Part shown: positions 52,848 to 62,160 of the stretch, piece by piece
How the letters are laid out: every line of letters begins with the position of its first letter
Position numbering within the stretch: position 1 is the first letter of the stretch
From: Bradyrhizobium guangxiense
Lineage (GTDB): Bacteria; Pseudomonadota; Alphaproteobacteria; Rhizobiales; Xanthobacteraceae
Assembly: GCF_004114915.1 (NCBI RefSeq)
Contig: NZ_CP022219.1
Coordinates: 2,510,501-2,574,500, forward strand
DNA length: 64,000 nt
Direction: 5' to 3'
The notes under the pieces: model-generated
The model's database searches: none
Told to the model about the DNA's origin: nothing
Seen by the model: the letters and a program-made list of their open reading frames with translations, nothing else
Translations under genes and position numbers: made by a program

Positions 52848-53735
52848 ATGGCCACGATCGCATTCATCGGTCTCGGCAACATGGGCGGCCCGATGGCGGC
52901 CAACCTCGTCAAGGCCGGCCACAAGGTCGTGGCGTTCGACCTGGTCGAAGCCTCGCGCAATCAGGCCAAGGCCGATGGCGCCAGCATTGCCGCCAGCGCG
53001 CCCGGCGCGGTGCAGGGCGCCGATGTCGTCGTCACCATGCTCCCCGCGGGCAAGCATGTGCTCGGCGTCTGGAACGAGGTCGTACCTGCCATGACCAAGG
53101 GAACGCTGATCATCGATAGCTCCACCATCGACGTCGAGAGCGCGAGGGCTGCGCATGCGCTCGCTGCCAAGCACGGCGTGCTTTCGGTCGACGCGCCGGT
53201 CTCCGGCGGCACCGGCGGCGCCAAGGGCGCGACGCTCACTTTCATGTGTGGGGGTGAGGAGAAGGCATTTGCTGCGGCCAAGCCGGTGCTCGAAAACATG
53301 GGCAAGAAGATCGTGCATTGTGGCGGCGCTGGCGCTGGCCAGGCCGCCAAGATCTGCAACAACATGATCCTTGGCATTTCCATGATCGCAGTCAGCGAAG
53401 CCTTTGCGCTCGGCGAGAAGCTCGGCCTTTCGCACCAGGCACTGTTCGACGTCGCCTCGACCTCGTCGGGCCAGTGCTGGTCGCTGACGACCTATTGCCC
53501 GGTGCCGGGCCCGGTGCCGACCTCGCCCGCCAACAACGACTACAAGCCGGGCTTTGCCTCGGCGCTGATGGTGAAGGATCTGACCCTGGCGCAGGATGCC
53601 GCCAAGGCCGCGGGTGCGGCGACACCGCTCGGCAAGCATGCGCAGGAGATCTATCAGTCTTTCGACGCAGCCGGCCAGGGCGGGGTGGATTTTTCCGGGA
53701 TTATCAAGCACGTTCGCAGCCTCGCTGGAAAATAG
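52848..53735 (+). CDS. mmsB: 3-hydroxyisobutyrate dehydrogenase
   Basis: This 295-residue beta-hydroxyacid dehydrogenase has the NAD-binding FIGLGNMGGPMAANL at residues about 5-19, DAPVSGGTGGAKGATLTF near 120 and the catalytic Lys in GAGQAAKICNNM near 170. It makes methylmalonate semialdehyde for MmsA. The start follows GGAGGAAA. Confidence 0.92.
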   Translation: MATIAFIGLGNMGGPMAANLVKAGHKVVAFDLVEASRNQAKADGASIAASAPGAVQGADVVVTMLPAGKHVLGVWNEVVPAMTKGTLIIDSSTIDVESARAAHALAAKHGVLSVDAPVSGGTGGAKGATLTFMCGGEEKAFAAAKPVLENMGKKIVHCGGAGAGQAAKICNNMILGISMIAVSEAFALGEKLGLSHQALFDVASTSSGQCWSLTTYCPVPGPVPTSPANNDYKPGFASALMVKDLTLAQDAAKAAGAATPLGKHAQEIYQSFDAAGQGGVDFSGIIKHVRSLAGK

Positions 53736-53744
53736 CGGGACTTC

Positions 53745-53833
53745 GTAGCCCGGATGCAGCGAAGCGAAATCCGGGACAGCTGCCTCCAATGGCCTCGCCG
53801 GCCCGGGATTGCGCTTCGCTGCATCCGGGCTAC
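53745..53833. repeat. Intergenic palindrome, family B copy 2
   Basis: GTAGCCCGGATGCAGCGAAG at the left is complemented by CTTCGCTGCATCCGGGCTAC at the right (53814-53833). It lies between mmsB and the acyl-CoA synthetase gene. Confidence 0.85.
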
Positions 53834-53863
53834 GCTCGAACATCATTTCGACGGGCCCGGACC

Positions 53864-55582
53864 ATGACCACATTTCAGGAAGCGCGCGCGTTTCTGCTTC
53901 ATCACCGCACGGACTACGAGGCCGCGGTCAAAGGCTTCCGCTGGCCCGATCCGGTTCCCTTCAACTGGGCGCTCGACTGGTTCGACGCCGAGCTGGCGAG
54001 GAAGGCGGAATCGAAGGATCGGCCGGCGCTCTGGATCGTCGACGCCGCGCAGGATCGCCAGACCAAGCTATCGTTCGCGGCGCTTTCGAAGCGCTCGAAC
54101 CAGGTCGCGAACTTCCTCCGCGCCCAGGGCTTGAGGCGCGGCGATCATCTTCTGCTGTTGCTCGGCAATGTGGTTCCGCTGTGGGAGACGATGCTCGCCG
54201 CGATGAAGCTCGGTGTGGTCGTGATCCCTGCGACCACGCTGCTCACCGCCGATGAGCTGCGTGACCGGCTCGATCGCGGCAAGGCGAGGGCGGTGGTGGC
54301 GGCGCAGGACCAGGTCGCAAAATTCGCAAGCCTCGGTGCCGAGAATGTCGTCCGCATCGTGGTCGGCGCGCCCTCCGATGGCTGGCTTGCCTATGACGAA
54401 GCGGCCAAGGCCTCCGAAGGCTTTACGCCTGACGGCGCGACCAACGCCGACGACCCGATGCTGCTCTATTTCACCTCTGGCACCACGGCAAAACCGAAGC
54501 TGGTGCGGCACAGCCAACGCAGCTATCCCGTCGGCCATCTCTCCACCATGTACTGGATCGGGCTGAAGCCCGGCGACGTTCATCTCAACATCTCCTCGCC
54601 TGGCTGGGCCAAGCATGCCTGGAGCTGTTTCTTCGCGCCGTGGAATGCGGGCGCGACCGTGTTCGTGGTCAATCAGCCGCGCTTCGATGCCAAGGCGCTG
54701 CTCGCCACCATCGGCCGCTGCGGCGTTACCACGCTGTGCGCGCCGCCGACCGTGTGGCGGCTGTTCATCCAGGAGAACCTGGCCTCGTTCAAGGTCGCGC
54801 TTCGCGAGGTCTGCGGCGCCGGTGAGCCGCTCAACCCCGAAGTGATCGACCAGGTGCGCACCGCCTGGGGTCTCACCATCCGTGACGGCTATGGCCAGAC
54901 CGAAACCACCGCGCTCGCCGGCAATTCGCCGGGACAGCCCATCAAGATCGGCTCGATGGGCCGTCCGCTGCCGGGCTATCGCGTGCAGATCAGCGACGCC
55001 GACGGTAATCCGGCGAAGGAGGGGGAGGTGACGCTGGTGCTCGGCGCCGACCGCCCGGCCGGCCTGATGCAAGGCTACCAGGGCGACGACGGCAAGCTGT
55101 CCGGCGCCGAGGGCGAGCTCTATCGCAGCGGCGACGTGGTGTTCGCCGACGAGGACGGCTATCTCACCTTCGTCGGCCGCTCCGACGACGTGTTCAAGTC
55201 GTCGGATTACCGCATCAGCCCGTTCGAGCTCGAGAGTGTTCTGCTCGAGCACGAGCTCGTCGCGGAAGCCGCGGTGGTCCCGAGCCCGGACCCGATTCGG
55301 CTCGCAATTCCCAAGGCCTTCGTGCTGCTGATTTCGGGCGCGGAACGCTCACCTGAAACCGCGCTGTCGATCTTCAAGCACCTGCATACGCGCCTGGCGC
55401 CGTTCAAGCGCATCCGCCGCCTCGAAATCGTCACCGAGCTGCCGAAGACGATCTCTGGCAAAATCCGCCGCGTGCAGCTACGACGTCTCGAACGCGACGA
55501 CGATCGCAACGATCCGCTGCGGGGCCGGGAATTCCGCGAGGAGGATTTTCCGGAGTTGCCGAAAACACGGAGTGAGACCTAA
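53864..55582 (+). CDS. AMP-forming acyl-CoA synthetase
   Basis: This 572-residue enzyme has the AMP-binding motif YFTSGTTAKPKLV near residue 204, YGQTETTALAG near 345, YRSGDVVFADEDGYLTFVGR and the C-terminal KTISGKIRR. It resembles medium-chain acyl-CoA synthetases. It should activate a carboxylic acid with ATP and CoA. The start MTTFQEA is the first ATG after the palindrome. The next gene starts directly at its stop. Confidence 0.88.
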   Translation: MTTFQEARAFLLHHRTDYEAAVKGFRWPDPVPFNWALDWFDAELARKAESKDRPALWIVDAAQDRQTKLSFAALSKRSNQVANFLRAQGLRRGDHLLLLLGNVVPLWETMLAAMKLGVVVIPATTLLTADELRDRLDRGKARAVVAAQDQVAKFASLGAENVVRIVVGAPSDGWLAYDEAAKASEGFTPDGATNADDPMLLYFTSGTTAKPKLVRHSQRSYPVGHLSTMYWIGLKPGDVHLNISSPGWAKHAWSCFFAPWNAGATVFVVNQPRFDAKALLATIGRCGVTTLCAPPTVWRLFIQENLASFKVALREVCGAGEPLNPEVIDQVRTAWGLTIRDGYGQTETTALAGNSPGQPIKIGSMGRPLPGYRVQISDADGNPAKEGEVTLVLGADRPAGLMQGYQGDDGKLSGAEGELYRSGDVVFADEDGYLTFVGRSDDVFKSSDYRISPFELESVLLEHELVAEAAVVPSPDPIRLAIPKAFVLLISGAERSPETALSIFKHLHTRLAPFKRIRRLEIVTELPKTISGKIRRVQLRRLERDDDRNDPLRGREFREEDFPELPKTRSET

Positions 55583-56059
55583 GTGAACCAAATCTGGAAG
55601 TCGCCGCCGATCACGCTGGAGGCCTATCAGGCCATGGTCGGCAGGGAGATCGGCGTGTCGTCCTGGCACCTGATCGACCAGCCTCGCATCGATACCTACG
55701 CCGACGTGACCGAGGATCACCAGTTCATCCATGTCGATCCCGAGAAGGCCAAGGCGACCGCGTTCGGCACCACCATCGCGCACGGCTTCCTGACGATGTC
55801 GATGTTGTCGGTGATGTCCTATGAGGTGATGCCGGCGATTGCGGGCACCACGATGGGCGTCAATTACGGCTTCGACAAGCTGCGCTTTATCTCGCCGGTG
55901 CGATCGGGCAGGCGCGTCCGCGGCCGCTTCGTGCTGGCGGAAGCCAAGCTCCGCAAGCCGAATGAATTGCAATCCCGCACCAACGTCACGGTGGAGATCG
56001 AGGGCGAGGACAAGCCGGCGCTGGTCGCGGACTGGTTGGGTCTGATCTATTTCGCCTAG
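55583..56059 (+). CDS. MaoC-family dehydratase
   Basis: This 158-residue hotdog protein has the catalytic Asp45/His50 in TEDHQFIHVD, the R-specific enoyl-CoA hydratase motif. The GTG start lies immediately after the preceding TAA, with GGAGTGAG inside the end of the synthetase gene. It hydrates a 2-enoyl-CoA to the 3R-hydroxy form. Confidence 0.87.
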   Translation: MNQIWKSPPITLEAYQAMVGREIGVSSWHLIDQPRIDTYADVTEDHQFIHVDPEKAKATAFGTTIAHGFLTMSMLSVMSYEVMPAIAGTTMGVNYGFDKLRFISPVRSGRRVRGRFVLAEAKLRKPNELQSRTNVTVEIEGEDKPALVADWLGLIYFA

Positions 56060-56132
56060 GCCAGAGGCGTCGTTGCCGGGCTTGACCCAGCCATCCATCG
56101 CTGCTCAAAAGCTTGTCAATCCGCGCTCGGTG

Positions 56133-56286
56133 CACCCTCTCCCCTTGTGGGAGAGGGTGGCTAAATCGAGCGGAGCGAGATGAAGCCGGGTGAGGGGTCT
56201 CTCTCCACGCGCTCATCTGCCGAGACAGACCCCTTATCCGGCGCTTCGCGCCACCTTCTCCCACAAGGGGAGAAGGGAAGAAAACT
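56133..56286. repeat. Intergenic palindrome, family E
   Basis: CACCCTCTCCCCTTGTGGGA near 56133 pairs with CTCCCACAAGGGGAG at 56268-56282, and each half also folds alone. It fills the gap between MaoC and SDR genes. Confidence 0.75.
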
Positions 56287-56299
56287 AGGAAACGCACTC

Positions 56300-57217
56300 A
56301 TGGCAATCAGGTTCGACGGACGCGTCGCCATCGTCACCGGCGCGGGCAATGGTCTCGGCAAGGCGCACGCGCTGGGGCTGGCGAGCCGCGGCGCGAAGGT
56401 CGTGGTCAACGATTTCGGTGGCGCGCGAGACGGTACCGGCGGCTCGCTGTCGCCGGCCGAGTCCGTGGTTGAAGAGATCCGCAAAGCCGGCGGCACCGCG
56501 ATGGCCGACGGTGCCGACGTCTCTAATTTCGAGCAGGTCACCGCCATGGTCGAGCGCGCCACCAAAGAATGGGGCAGCGTCGATCTTCTGTGCGCCAATG
56601 CCGGCATCCTGCGCGACAAGTCGTTCGGCAAGATGGAAGCGGCTGATTTCCAGAAGGTGCTGGACGTGCATCTCGTCGGCACCTTCTATTGCTGCAAGGC
56701 GGCCTGGGCCGGCATGCGCGACCGAAATTACGGCCGCATCGTGCTGACGACCTCGTCCTCTGGCCTCTACGGCAATTTCGGCCAGGCCAATTACGGCGCG
56801 GCGAAATCCGGCATGGTCGGACTGATGAATGTGCTGGCCGAGGAAGGCCGCAAGAACGACATCCGCGTCAACATCATCTCGCCGACCGCGGCAACTCGGA
56901 TGACCGAGGAGCTGCTGCCGCCACAGGCGCTGCAGCTGATGAAGCCAAACGCCATCACGCCCGCGGTCGAGTACATGCTGAGCGAGGATGCGCCGACCCG
57001 CACCATCATGGGCGCCGGCGCCGGCTCCTTCGCCGTGATCAAGATTTTGGAGAGCGAAGGCATCAACCTGCCGGAGTCCGAATGGACGCCGGACGCGGTC
57101 GCCGCCCACTTCGCCGAGATCAGCGACATGTCGAAGGCCAAGGCGCTGACGGGTGCGTTCGAGCAGACGCAGAAATATGTGGCGCAGGCGGCGGCACGGG
57201 CGGGGATCAAGCTCTGA
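56300..57217 (+). CDS. SDR-family (3R)-hydroxyacyl-CoA dehydrogenase-like
   Basis: This 305-residue SDR has TGAGNGLGKAHALGLA at the NAD site, NAGIL near residue 100 and YGAAKSGMVG with the catalytic Tyr-Lys. The length and NDFGGARDGTGGS insert match the peroxisomal-type multifunctional-enzyme dehydrogenase domain, which acts on 3R-hydroxyacyl-CoA. This fits the MaoC hydratase gene upstream. The start MAIRFDGR follows the palindrome. Confidence 0.87.
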   Translation: MAIRFDGRVAIVTGAGNGLGKAHALGLASRGAKVVVNDFGGARDGTGGSLSPAESVVEEIRKAGGTAMADGADVSNFEQVTAMVERATKEWGSVDLLCANAGILRDKSFGKMEAADFQKVLDVHLVGTFYCCKAAWAGMRDRNYGRIVLTTSSSGLYGNFGQANYGAAKSGMVGLMNVLAEEGRKNDIRVNIISPTAATRMTEELLPPQALQLMKPNAITPAVEYMLSEDAPTRTIMGAGAGSFAVIKILESEGINLPESEWTPDAVAAHFAEISDMSKAKALTGAFEQTQKYVAQAAARAGIKL

Positions 57218-58434
57218 GGGACGTCGCCGTCATCGGTGCCGGTCCCGCCGGGCTGATGGCGGCGGAGGTGCTCGCGTCGGGCGGCGCGCGCGTCACCGTC
57301 TACGACGCGATGCCGTCTGCGGGGCGCAAATTCCTGATGGCGGGCCGGGGCGGGCTCAACCTCACCCACAGCGAGCCGCTGCCGCAGTTCATGTCGCGCT
57401 ACCGCGAGGCCGCACCGAAGCTGCAAGCGGCGATCGAGGCCTTTTCGCCCGAGGCGTTGCGTGCGTGGAGCGAAGCATTGGGCGAGCCGACCTTCGTCGG
57501 CAGCAGTGGCCGGGTGTTTCCGAAAGCGTTCAAGGCCTCGCCCTTGCTGCGCGCCTGGCTGCGGCGCCTCGACGCGAGCGGCGTGCGGTTTGCCTTCCGC
57601 CATCGCTGGACCGGATGGGACGGCGAGGGGCGGCTGCTGTTTCGAACGCGCGATGGCGTGGCGGCGGTCGCGGCCAGTGCCACGATCCTCGCGCTCGGCG
57701 GCGCAAGCTGGCCGCGGCTCGGGGCGGATGGCGGCTGGGGCGATCTCCTAACAGCAAGAGACGTTGCCGTCTCGAAGCTGCGGCCCGCCAATTCCGGCTT
57801 CACGGTCGCATGGTCAAATGTGTTCCGCGACCGTTTCGAGGGCCAGCCGCTCAAGGGCGTGGCGCTGACGATCGGCTTGCACACGGTGCGCGGCGAAGCG
57901 GTGATCACCCGCAGCGGCATCGAAGGTGGCGCGATCTACGCTCTGTCGGCGGAACTGCGGGAGGCCTTGCTTGTTCTCGGGCAGGCGCGGTTGATGATAG
58001 CCCTGCGGCCCGACCTCGACACGGCCGGGCTGACGACGCGGCTATCGGGCACGCGCGGCAAGCAATCGCTCGCGAACTTCCTGCGCAAGGCCGCGCAGCT
58101 GTCGCCGGTCGGAATCGGCCTGATGCAGGAGGCGGCCATTGCCTCCGGCCGAACGCTGACATCGTTCTCGCCGTCCGAGCTTGCGGAGCTGATCAACGCA
58201 ATTCCGGTGCAGCTCACCGGCACAGCGCCGATCGAGCGGGCGATCTCGACGGCGGGCGGGATCACCTTCGACGAGCTCGACGAACACTTCATGTTGCGCA
58301 AGCTGCCGGGGGTGTTCGCGGCCGGCGAGATGCTGGACTGGGAGGCGCCAACGGGCGGCTACCTGCTGCAGGCGTCCTTCGCGACCGGGCTTGCGGGGGG
58401 CAGGGGTGTGTTGGCTTGGCTCAACCGTGCGTAG
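57214..58434 (+). CDS. HI0933-type FAD oxidoreductase with apparent CTG start
   Basis: This 406-residue flavoprotein has AVIGAGPAGLMAAEVLAS at the N-terminus, then AGRKFLMAGRGGLNLTHSE and GEMLDWEAPTGGYLLQ at the end, typical of the TIGR03862/HI0933-like family. No ATG, GTG or TTG is in frame before the FAD motif. CTG at 57214 overlaps the upstream stop (CTGA) and has GGGGAT seven bases before it, so a CTG start by coupled translation is the best explanation. The function of the family is not known. Confidence 0.78.
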   Translation: MRDVAVIGAGPAGLMAAEVLASGGARVTVYDAMPSAGRKFLMAGRGGLNLTHSEPLPQFMSRYREAAPKLQAAIEAFSPEALRAWSEALGEPTFVGSSGRVFPKAFKASPLLRAWLRRLDASGVRFAFRHRWTGWDGEGRLLFRTRDGVAAVAASATILALGGASWPRLGADGGWGDLLTARDVAVSKLRPANSGFTVAWSNVFRDRFEGQPLKGVALTIGLHTVRGEAVITRSGIEGGAIYALSAELREALLVLGQARLMIALRPDLDTAGLTTRLSGTRGKQSLANFLRKAAQLSPVGIGLMQEAAIASGRTLTSFSPSELAELINAIPVQLTGTAPIERAISTAGGITFDELDEHFMLRKLPGVFAAGEMLDWEAPTGGYLLQASFATGLAGGRGVLAWLNRA

Positions 58435-58535
58435 AACGCCGCCGCCCTTCAAGGGCCGCAGAAGAAGCGGCCACCTCAGGGCGACGGCTAAGAGAGAGCG
58501 TCGTCTCTCCCAGAGAAGAGTTCACGAGAGAGCGT

Positions 58536-58595
58536 CATCCTGAGGTGCTCGGTTTCCGGTGCGACAGCACCGGGAGCCGAGCCTCGAAGGATGCG
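58536..58595. repeat. Intergenic palindrome, family C copy 3
   Basis: GTCATCCTGAGGTGCTCGG, then CCGAGCCTCGAAGGATG, repeats the outline of 30111-30154. It lies between converging genes. Confidence 0.6.
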
Positions 58596-58610
58596 CGGGC
58601 GTCGAACCGT

Positions 58611-59690
58611 CTACCGCAGCTTCCCGCGCGCCGACACCGGCAGCGTGCCGATGATGTCCTCGCCGCGCACCATCACCACCTCGTCCATCATGTTGACGAC
58701 GACGCAGACGTGGTTTGGCACGATGCGGACGACGTCGCCGACATTGGGCCTTGTGTTGCTGCGGGAGAGATCGAGGAAGCCGTGCTCCTCGGCGAACTTC
58801 GCGATTTTTGCCTCGGGATGCTCCAGGATCAGGCCGTGGCCGTCGAGGCCGCCGGTGTCCGTCGTCAGCGTTTTCGAGCCGGCGTCCAAAATGCCGCGCT
58901 CGGGCGCGGCGCGGCTCACCACGGTCGAATAGATGTGCAGCGCGCAGTCGTCCCAGGTCGCCGAGCCCGCGGCGACCTGCATGCGGTCGTTGTAGATATA
59001 GGTGCCGAAGCGATGCTCGGTGCCGCCCTTGAGCTTGCCGAGATTGACGAGGTTCGGCGTGCCGCCGGTCGAGACGATCTTTGCGTCCAGCCCGTGCGCG
59101 CGCACGCCGGCCAGCGCCTCGTCGTAGAACTTCTGCGCCTCAGCCCAGCCTGTCTCGGTCGGATAGAGCATGAAGCCGGCGAACTCGAGGCCCTTCGACC
59201 CCGCGATCTCGCGCGCCAGCGCAATCGCTTCGGCCGGCGTCTCGACGCCCGCGCGCTTGCGGCCAGTGTCGCATTCGACCGCGACCGAGAGCGGGCGGCC
59301 CGATGCCGCAGCCGCCTTGGGCAGGCCGGCGACGACCGTGGAGTTGTCAGCGGCCACGGTCATGTTCGCCTTGGCCTGCAGCGCGCCGAGGCGCGCCATC
59401 TTCTCGTCGCCAAGGAGGTTGTAGCTGATCAGGATGTCGTCGATGCCGGCATTGACCATGATCTCGGCTTCGCCGAGCTTCTGACAGGTGATGCCCTTGG
59501 CGCCGGCCGCAACCTGCATCTTGGCAATCGTCGGGTTCTTGTGCGTCTTGATGTGCGGCCGATTGGCGACGCCGGCATCGTCGCAAGCCTTCTGGATCCG
59601 CGCTATGTTGCGCTCGACCTTGTCCATGTCGATGACGGCGCAGGGCGTGCCGTATTCGCGGGCGATCTTGGCGGCAAGAGGTGTTGTCAT
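58611..59690 (-). CDS. DSD1-family PLP enzyme (D-serine/D-threonine lyase type)
   Basis: This 359-residue fold-type III PLP protein has the Lys that binds PLP in RPHIKTHKNP near residue 50. The C-terminal PNHVCVVVNMMDEV has the His and Cys that bind metal in D-serine dehydratases and D-threonine aldolases of this family. It may degrade a D-amino acid. The start ATG is the first in the frame. Confidence 0.88.
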   Translation of the reverse strand: MTTPLAAKIAREYGTPCAVIDMDKVERNIARIQKACDDAGVANRPHIKTHKNPTIAKMQVAAGAKGITCQKLGEAEIMVNAGIDDILISYNLLGDEKMARLGALQAKANMTVAADNSTVVAGLPKAAAASGRPLSVAVECDTGRKRAGVETPAEAIALAREIAGSKGLEFAGFMLYPTETGWAEAQKFYDEALAGVRAHGLDAKIVSTGGTPNLVNLGKLKGGTEHRFGTYIYNDRMQVAAGSATWDDCALHIYSTVVSRAAPERGILDAGSKTLTTDTGGLDGHGLILEHPEAKIAKFAEEHGFLDLSRSNTRPNVGDVVRIVPNHVCVVVNMMDEVVMVRGEDIIGTLPVSARGKLR

Positions 59691-59706
59691 GGCAGTCCTT
59701 TAGTTG

Positions 59707-59756
59707 GCGCGTATTCTGATCGCAAAACCGGTGCCCACTTCTTGCGGAATACGCGC
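59707..59756. repeat. Intergenic inverted repeat before the ABC-F stop
   Basis: GCGCGTATTC (59707-59716) and GAATACGCGC (59747-59756) are exact complements around AAAACCGGTGCCCACTTC. It lies between the DSD1 gene start and the end of the ABC-F gene and touches the ABC-F stop codon. Confidence 0.75.
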
Positions 59757-61567
59757 TATGCCTGTTCAATCTCTTCACGGAGCATTTCGAGTTCGAGCCA
59801 GCGCTCTTCGGCGGCGGACAGTTCCTCATGCGCCTTGGCGATGGCGGCCGAGGTATCGTCGAACCTCTTGCGATCCCTAGCGTAGAGGTTGGGATCATCA
59901 AGCACGCGCTGCAGCTTTGCGATATCCGCCTGCAACGTTTCCATCCTCTGCGGCAGCGTTTCCAGCGCGTGCTTCTCGTTGAAGCTCAGCTTCCGCTTGG
60001 GCGCCGACGAAGAAGCGGAGGCGCGCTCCTCTTTCTTCTCCGCGGAGGCTTGCGCCTTTGCCGTCTCGCGCTTGAGGTCCGCGCCGCGCTGCGCCAGCAT
60101 GTCGCTGTAGCCGCCGGCATATTCGATCCACTTGCCATTGCCCTCGGGCGCGATCACGGAGGTGACGACGCGGTCGAGGAAGTCGCGGTCGTGGCTGATC
60201 AGGATGACCGTGCCCTCATAGTCGCCGAGCATCTCCTCGAGCACGTCGAGGGTTTCGAGATCGAGATCGTTGGTCGGCTCGTCCAGCACCAGCAGGTTTG
60301 ACGGTTTGGCCAGCGCACGCGCCAGCATCAGCCGGCCGCGCTCCCCGCCGGAGAGCACCTCCAGCGGCGTGCCGCGCTGCTCCTGCGCGAACAGGAAGTC
60401 CTTCATGTAGCCGACGACGTGCTTTGGCTTGCCGCCGACCATGACGTGGTCGCCGCGGCCGCCGGTGAGCGCTTCGGCCAGCGTCGATTTGGGATCGAGG
60501 CTTTCGCGATGCTGGTCGAGTGTCGCCATCTCCAGATTGGCGCCGAGCCGCACGGTGCCGGAGTCAGGCTCCGCGCCGCCGGTGAGCAGGTTGACCAACG
60601 TGGTCTTGCCGGCGCCGTTCGGGCCGATGATGCCGAGCCGGTCGCCGCGCTGGATGCGGGTCGAGAAATTCTCGACGATCTTGCGCTCGCCATAGGATTT
60701 GGTGATGCCCTTGGCCTCGATCACCAGCTTGCCGGACTGCTCGGCCTCACTGGCCGCGAGGTTGGCGCTGCCGGCGGTGCCGCGATAATTGCGGCGCTGG
60801 GCGCGCAGCGCGTGCAGATTGGCGAGGCGCTTGACGTTGCGCTTGCGCCGGCCGGAGACGCCGTGGCGCAGCCAGTGCTCCTCGTCGACGATCTTGCGGT
60901 CGAGCTTGTGCTGGTCGCGCTCGTCCTCGGCCAGCACCTCGTCGCGCCAGCTCTCGAACGAGGCAAAGCCACGATCGATCTGCTTGATCTTGCCGCGGTC
61001 GAGCCAGGCAGTGGAGCGCGACAGATTAGTGAGGAAGCGGCGATCATGGCTGATGATCACCAGCGCGCTGCGGCGGCTATCGAGCTCCTGTTCCAGCCAT
61101 TCGATGGTGGCAAGATCGAGGTGGTTGGTCGGCTCGTCCAGCAGCAGAATGTCGGGCGAGGGCGCCAGCACAAAGGCCAGCGCCGCGCGGCGGGCCTCGC
61201 CGCCGGAGAGGTTGTGCGGGTTCTCCTCGCCGGTGAGGCCGAGCTGCTCCAGGAGATAGCGCGCCTGGTGCTGGTCGTCGCCGGGCGCGAGCCCGGACTC
61301 GACATAGGCGAGCGTGGTCTTGTGCGTGCCGAAGTCCGGCTCCTGCGGCAGATAGCGGACGGTGGCGCCGGGCTGCACGAAGCGCGTGCCGCCATCGGGC
61401 TCGACCAGGCCGGCGGCGATCTTCAGCAGCGTCGACTTGCCGGAGCCGTTGCGGCCGATCAGGCAGACGCGTTCACCCGGGGCGACATTGAGCTCGACGC
61501 CTGACAGCAGCGGCGTGCCGCCGAAGGTCAGCCGGATGTCTTTCAGTTGGATCAGTGGCGGCGCCAT
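59756..61567 (-). CDS. ABC-F family ATPase (Uup/EttA-like)
   Basis: This 603-residue protein has two ABC ATPase domains with Walker A sites GRNGSGKST near residue 40 and GPNGAGKTT in the middle, and two LSGGE signatures. There is no membrane domain. A charged linker (KAQASAEKKEERASASSS) precedes a coiled C-terminus. ABC-F proteins act on the ribosome in translation. The start ATG lies two bases after the upstream stop, with AGGG nearby. Confidence 0.9.
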   Translation of the reverse strand: MAPPLIQLKDIRLTFGGTPLLSGVELNVAPGERVCLIGRNGSGKSTLLKIAAGLVEPDGGTRFVQPGATVRYLPQEPDFGTHKTTLAYVESGLAPGDDQHQARYLLEQLGLTGEENPHNLSGGEARRAALAFVLAPSPDILLLDEPTNHLDLATIEWLEQELDSRRSALVIISHDRRFLTNLSRSTAWLDRGKIKQIDRGFASFESWRDEVLAEDERDQHKLDRKIVDEEHWLRHGVSGRRKRNVKRLANLHALRAQRRNYRGTAGSANLAASEAEQSGKLVIEAKGITKSYGERKIVENFSTRIQRGDRLGIIGPNGAGKTTLVNLLTGGAEPDSGTVRLGANLEMATLDQHRESLDPKSTLAEALTGGRGDHVMVGGKPKHVVGYMKDFLFAQEQRGTPLEVLSGGERGRLMLARALAKPSNLLVLDEPTNDLDLETLDVLEEMLGDYEGTVILISHDRDFLDRVVTSVIAPEGNGKWIEYAGGYSDMLAQRGADLKRETAKAQASAEKKEERASASSSAPKRKLSFNEKHALETLPQRMETLQADIAKLQRVLDDPNLYARDRKRFDDTSAAIAKAHEELSAAEERWLELEMLREEIEQA

Positions 61568-61569
61568 GG

Positions 61570-62061
61570 TCAACCCTGACTCGTTGCGGCCGCATCGGTG
61601 CGACGTCGCGCGATCCGCCGCAGCGTCTGGTCGAGCGCCGACAGGAAGGCGGAGCGGTCGCGCGGCGCGAACGATCGTGGGCCGCCGGTGACCTCGCCGG
61701 CCGAGCGCAGATCCGTCATCAGATTGCGCACCGCCAGCGTCATCCCGATCGACTCTTCGGTAAACGGCTTTCCGTTCGGCGCGATCACGTCGGCGCCCGC
61801 CTTCACACAGCGGCTCGCCAGCGGAATGTCCGAGGTCACGACCACGTCGCCAGGCCTGGCGCGCTCGGCGATCCAGTCGTCGGCCGCATCCATGCCGCTA
61901 CCTGCTGCAATGCGCTCGATCAACGGGTCCTGCGGCACGCGCATGAAATTGCCCGCGACCACGCTGACGGGTATGCCATGCCGGATCGCGACGCGGTAGA
62001 TCTCGTCCTTCACGGGGCAGGCGTCGGCGTCGACATAGATGCGGGTGGGAGTGTCGGTCAT
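61570..62061 (-). CDS. YaiI/YqxD-family (DUF188) protein
   Basis: This 163-residue protein has [12 protein letters not shown] at the start and [17 protein letters not shown] in the middle, the conserved YaiI/YqxD motifs with acidic residues that suggest a nuclease-like PIN fold. The start [10 protein letters not shown] was preferred over a much longer frame that runs through the divergent gene region. It is likely co-transcribed with the ABC-F gene two bases away. Confidence 0.87.
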   Translation of the reverse strand: MTDTPTRIYVDADACPVKDEIYRVAIRHGIPVSVVAGNFMRVPQDPLIERIAAGSGMDAADDWIAERARPGDVVVTSDIPLASRCVKAGADVIAPNGKPFTEESIGMTLAVRNLMTDLRSAGEVTGGPRSFAPRDRSAFLSALDQTLRRIARRRTDAAATSQG

Positions 62062-62160
62062 TCCGCGCGTGGTACCGCATTCGGGCGGCAAAGGCGAGGG
62101 GATTGACCGCTGTTCCCGGGAGCCTACGATCGGCCCCGAAACAATGAGAATGCAGGGAAG

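Noticed and set aside
56689..57213. Long upstream extension of the HI0933-type frame
   Set aside because: It lies fully within the SDR gene in another frame and encodes Arg/Gly-rich shadow sequence.
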